Assembly (NCBI GenBank): GCA_023432725.1 | Contig: JAEYUH010000344.1 | Coordinates: 1 to 8,447 of the forward strand | Reading direction: 5' to 3' | DNA: 8,447 bases | DNA from: Actinomycetes bacterium | GTDB lineage: Bacteria > Actinomycetota > Actinomycetes > Propionibacteriales > Propionibacteriaceae | Shown: piece after piece, positions 6,938 to 8,447 of the stretch | Layout of the letters: every line of letters starts with the position of its first letter | Position numbering within the stretch: the first letter of the stretch is position 1 | Notes under the pieces: generated by a model | Database searches by the model: none | What the model was told of the DNA's origin: nothing | Seen by the model: only the letters and a program-made list of their open reading frames with translations | Translations under genes and position numbers: made by a program

Positions 6938-6951
6938 GAGCCTTTGGGCTC
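6938..6951. terminator. Small hairpin between convergent pcrA and M23 peptidase genes
   Basis: GAGCC / TTTG / GGCTC forms a 5-bp stem with a four-base loop in the 85-base gap (6873-6957) between two convergent stops. It lies 65 bases after the pcrA stop and seven bases after the peptidase stop. There is no T-run, so this is only a candidate shared terminator; nothing else in the gap stands out. Confidence 0.35.
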
Positions 6952-6957
6952 GAGGGA

Positions 6958-7917
6958 TCAGTTCCCGGCGTCGGTCTCGTCGGCGGAGCCGAGTTCGAGG
7001 TCGGCGGAGTTCTCGTCCTCGCGGGCGTCCTGCTGGGCGTCCTTGGTCTCACCGCGCTGCAGGTACTGCATCGGGTCGGAGTTCGCGCCGTTCTTGTAGA
7101 GGCTGAGGTGGAGGTGGCAGGAGGTCGAGAGCCCTGTGCTGCCCACGTTGCCGATCAGGTCACCCTTGGTGACCTTCTGGCCCGCCTTCACCACTACCTT
7201 GCTCATGTGCAGGTACGCGGTCTCGACCCGGGTGCCCTTGATGTCGCCGTGGTCGATCCGCACGTTGTTGCCGGAGCCGCCGTTGTAGCCACCCTGGTCG
7301 GCTTTGGTGACCGTCCCGGACTGGGCGGCGTAGATCGGCTGTCCGCAGCGGCCGCCGATGTCGGCGCCGCCGTGCAGGCGGTAGTACCGCAGGATCGGGT
7401 GGAGCCGCTGTCCCCACGGCGAGCCGACACCGCCTTCGGTCGGCCACAGGAACCGCTCGAGGTTGCGCAGCCGGTCCGCCTCGGCGTCGACGGCGGCGAG
7501 GGAGTCGGCCAGCATCGCGTGCCGGCTCTCGGCGGCGGTCTCGTCGCGCTCGGCCTCAACCGCGAGGTTGGTCTCGGCGATCAGCTTGGCCCGCTGCTTG
7601 ACCAGGTCCTCGAGGGAGACCGGGGGCCGCTCGACGCTCCGGGTGGGGTCGGCTTCCCTCGCCTGCTCGATGCCGGCAGGGCTGGCGCTTGCCTGCTGGG
7701 CGAAGGCCAGACCGGTGCTGGAGTAGTTGGTGGCGCCGAAGACCCCGATGGCGGTGATCCCGATTCCTGAGACGGCGGCAAGGGCGAGGCCGCGTCGCCA
7801 CCGTCCAGGAGCGCTCGGAGCGGCCGCGCGGGCAGCCCTGGCGGGCCGGCCGCGACGCCCTCGGCGGGCGGCTGACGGGTCGTCAAGCAGAGCACGTCGC
7901 GCCTTGTCAGCGCGCAT
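6958..7917 (-). CDS. Membrane-anchored M23 (LytM-type) peptidoglycan endopeptidase
   Basis: Zinc metallopeptidase expected to cut peptide bridges of peptidoglycan outside the membrane. With the ATG at 7917 it has 319 residues: a short, very basic, Arg/Ala-rich cytoplasmic start (1-42), one membrane segment (about 43-64, LALAAVSGIGITAIGVFGAT), a linker, a helical probably coiled-coil stretch (about 99-155) and the M23 domain (about 157-287). Zinc and catalytic residues are intact: His182 and Asp186 in LHGGADIGG, His237 in YLHM, and His268/His270 in CHLHLSLYKNG. Two cysteines, Cys191 and Cys267, are the only ones and flank the active site. The tail (288-319) is acidic and probably disordered. 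The start is uncertain: GTG at 7932 and TTG at 7968 are in frame; ATG is preferred because the basic region begins there, though its upstream GGAG is only three bases away. Divergent from sucC, convergent with pcrA. Confidence 0.92.
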   Translation of the reverse strand: MRADKARRALLDDPSAARRGRRGRPARAARAAAPSAPGRWRRGLALAAVSGIGITAIGVFGATNYSSTGLAFAQQASASPAGIEQAREADPTRSVERPPVSLEDLVKQRAKLIAETNLAVEAERDETAAESRHAMLADSLAAVDAEADRLRNLERFLWPTEGGVGSPWGQRLHPILRYYRLHGGADIGGRCGQPIYAAQSGTVTKADQGGYNGGSGNNVRIDHGDIKGTRVETAYLHMSKVVVKAGQKVTKGDLIGNVGSTGLSTSCHLHLSLYKNGANSDPMQYLQRGETKDAQQDAREDENSADLELGSADETDAGN

Positions 7918-7951
7918 TGGCTCCGCGTTCACGCAATCCCCGTCCGATGAG

Positions 7952-7978
7952 CTGGGAGGTGGACTCAAGACCTCCCAG
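7952..7978 (-). repeat. Perfect 9-bp inverted repeat in the M23 peptidase leader
   Basis: CTGGGAGGT (7952-7960) and ACCTCCCAG (7970-7978) are exact reverse complements around a nine-base loop. In the peptidase transcript the hairpin would sit about 11 bases after the predicted transcription start and 34 bases before the ATG at 7917. No T-run follows, so an ordinary terminator is unlikely. The stem contains GGGAGG next to the alternative TTG start at 7968, which the fold would hide. It may be an RNA control element, an mRNA-stabilising stem or a repressor-binding palindrome. Confidence 0.6.
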
Positions 7979-7995
7979 GCCCGACCTCGACTCGG

Positions 7996-8024
7996 AGCTT
8001 AGCATTTCTCAGGTTGTCTCTCAG
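7996..8024 (-). promoter_or_regulatory. Promoter of the M23 peptidase gene
   Basis: On the minus strand CTGAGA (8019-8024, four of six matches to TTGACA) is followed after 17 bases by TAAGCT (7996-8001), which matches TANNNT and is preceded by TGC, an extended -10. The transcript would start near 7989 and have a leader of about 70 bases before the ATG at 7917. This is the best sigma-70-type promoter in the window. Confidence 0.6.
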
Positions 8025-8094
8025 AATTCAGATGAAAAACGTTCTCTACTTCGCTGTCGCGTGCGCAGATGTGCATGGCTGCAGGAATCGTGGT

Positions 8095-8100
8095 TAGGCT
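8095..8100 (+). promoter_or_regulatory. Possible -10 element for sucC
   Basis: TAGGCT fits TANNNT and lies 69 bases before the sucC GTG. A -35 at the proper distance is poor (GCATGG-like). It would give a leader of about 60 bases carrying the small hairpin at 8138-8151. The call rests on the hexamer and position only. Confidence 0.35.
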
Positions 8101-8137
8101 TCGCACGCGGACCGGCGTCGCCCCACCCAACAGCGAG

Positions 8138-8151
8138 CCGGGCGCACCCGG
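8138..8151 (+). repeat. GC-only hairpin in the sucC leader
   Basis: CCGGG (8138-8142) and CCCGG (8147-8151) pair perfectly around the tetraloop CGCA. The stem ends eight bases before the GGAG ribosome binding site (8160-8163) and so does not cover it as drawn. It could stabilise the leader or set translation level. I do not recognise it as a known riboswitch. Confidence 0.45.
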
Positions 8152-8159
8152 ACAGGAAC

Positions 8160-8163
8160 GGAG
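8160..8163 (+). promoter_or_regulatory. Ribosome binding site of sucC
   Basis: GGAG lies six bases before the GTG at 8170. This spacing, together with the family's N-terminal [12 protein letters not shown] beginning exactly at that codon, decides for a GTG start. There is no ATG in frame at the family's usual start. Confidence 0.75.
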
Positions 8164-8169
8164 CAGTCG

Positions 8170-8447
8170 GTGGATCTCTTCGAGTACCAGGCGAAGGAGC
8201 TCTTCGAGAGGCACGGGGTACCCGTCCTGCGAGGCATCGTCGCCACCACCCCCCAGGAAGCGAAAGCAGCGGCGGAGGACCTCGCCGCGCCGCTCATGGT
8301 GGTCAAGGCCCAGGTGAAGACCGGCGGGCGCGGCAAGGCGGGCGGGGTGAAGCTCGCCCGCTCTCCCCAGGAGGTCCACGACCGGGCGGCCGAGATCCTC
8401 GGGATGGACATCAAGGGCCACACCGTCAAGGCGGTGATGATCGCCGA
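8170..8447 (+). CDS. sucC: Succinyl-CoA synthetase (ADP-forming) beta subunit, 3' end outside the window
   Basis: Beta subunit of succinate-CoA ligase of the citric acid cycle, which makes ATP or GTP from succinyl-CoA in the cytoplasm together with the alpha subunit SucD. Only the first 92 residues are visible of a usual 380-400. They start [20 protein letters not shown], the standard beginning of the family, and run into the ATP-grasp domain with [20 protein letters not shown] (44-63), the lysine- and glycine-rich nucleotide-binding loop, then [14 protein letters not shown]. Translation starts at GTG (8170), supported by GGAG six bases upstream. sucD usually follows directly; it would lie beyond the right edge. 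The gene is divergent from the M23 peptidase gene across a 252-base gap. The window edge truncates it; no sign of damage is seen in the visible part. Confidence 0.97.
   Translation, partial: MDLFEYQAKELFERHGVPVLRGIVATTPQEAKAAAEDLAAPLMVVKAQVKTGGRGKAGGVKLARSPQEVHDRAAEILGMDIKGHTVKAVMIA

Noticed and set aside
7809..7816. GAGCGCTC palindrome resembling the core of a CebR-type operator
   Set aside because: It is only eight bases, lies inside the peptidase coding region and is far from the glycosidase operon; such palindromes are frequent by chance in GC-rich DNA.
7918..7968. 17-residue N-terminal extension of the M23 peptidase from TTG
   Set aside because: Not excluded, but the ribosome binding site is only two bases from the TTG and buried in the hairpin. 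The basic region before the membrane segment begins at the ATG.
7918..8000. c-di-AMP (ydaO) riboswitch before the M23 gene
   Set aside because: The conserved blocks I remember for that riboswitch are absent and the predicted leader of about 70 bases is too short.
8036..8048. LexA/SOS-box-like sequence around AACGTT
   Set aside because: The GAAC-N4-GTTC half-site arrangement typical of actinobacterial LexA sites is not present.
8069..8317. 82-codon frame upstream of and overlapping sucC
   Set aside because: It overlaps the sure sucC coding region in another frame, has no ribosome binding site and no recognisable motif.

Overview
This is chromosomal DNA from a high-GC actinobacterium. The evidence is strong G/C bias at third codon positions, long open shadow frames on the opposite strand, a PspC-fused sensor kinase with a NarL/LuxR-type regulator, an actinobacterial-length PcrA/UvrD1-type helicase, and start codons sitting just downstream of -10-like hexamers, which suggests leaderless mRNAs. 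The layout pcrA, M23 peptidase (convergent), sucC (divergent) suggests Nocardioidaceae or related Propionibacteriales. That placement is inference from memory of gene order, not a search result.

Left part (1-2017): the 3' two thirds of a family 1 glycoside hydrolase (beta-glucosidase type), cut by the window edge, is followed after 10 bases by a LacI-family regulator with a perfect AGGAGG ribosome binding site. This looks like the end of a beta-glucoside utilisation operon with its own local repressor.

Middle (2046-4373): a two-component system follows. Its sensor kinase carries an N-terminal PspC-type membrane domain and about five membrane segments. The response regulator overlaps it by four bases (ATGA), so translation is probably coupled. 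A convergent small membrane protein of the GlsB/YeaQ/YmgE family comes next. The 169-base gap between the convergent genes is packed with hairpins, probably serving as a two-way terminator.

Right part (4509-8447): a complete PcrA/UvrD-type helicase is read rightwards and meets a leftward M23 (LytM) cell-wall endopeptidase with a membrane anchor and an intact zinc site. A 252-base divergent intergenic region, partly AT-rich, separates the peptidase from the start of sucC (succinyl-CoA synthetase beta subunit), which runs off the right edge. This intergenic region holds a good promoter for the peptidase, a 9-bp perfect hairpin in the peptidase leader and a small GC-rich hairpin just before the sucC ribosome binding site.

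I saw no tRNA, rRNA, CRISPR array, insertion sequence, phage gene or att site, and no gene-free stretch longer than 300 bases. All genes belong to known families. I do not see a convincing new multi-gene system. The items most worth a second look are the PspC-kinase pair, the peptidase leader hairpin with its uncertain start codon, and the cysteine pair at the peptidase active site.
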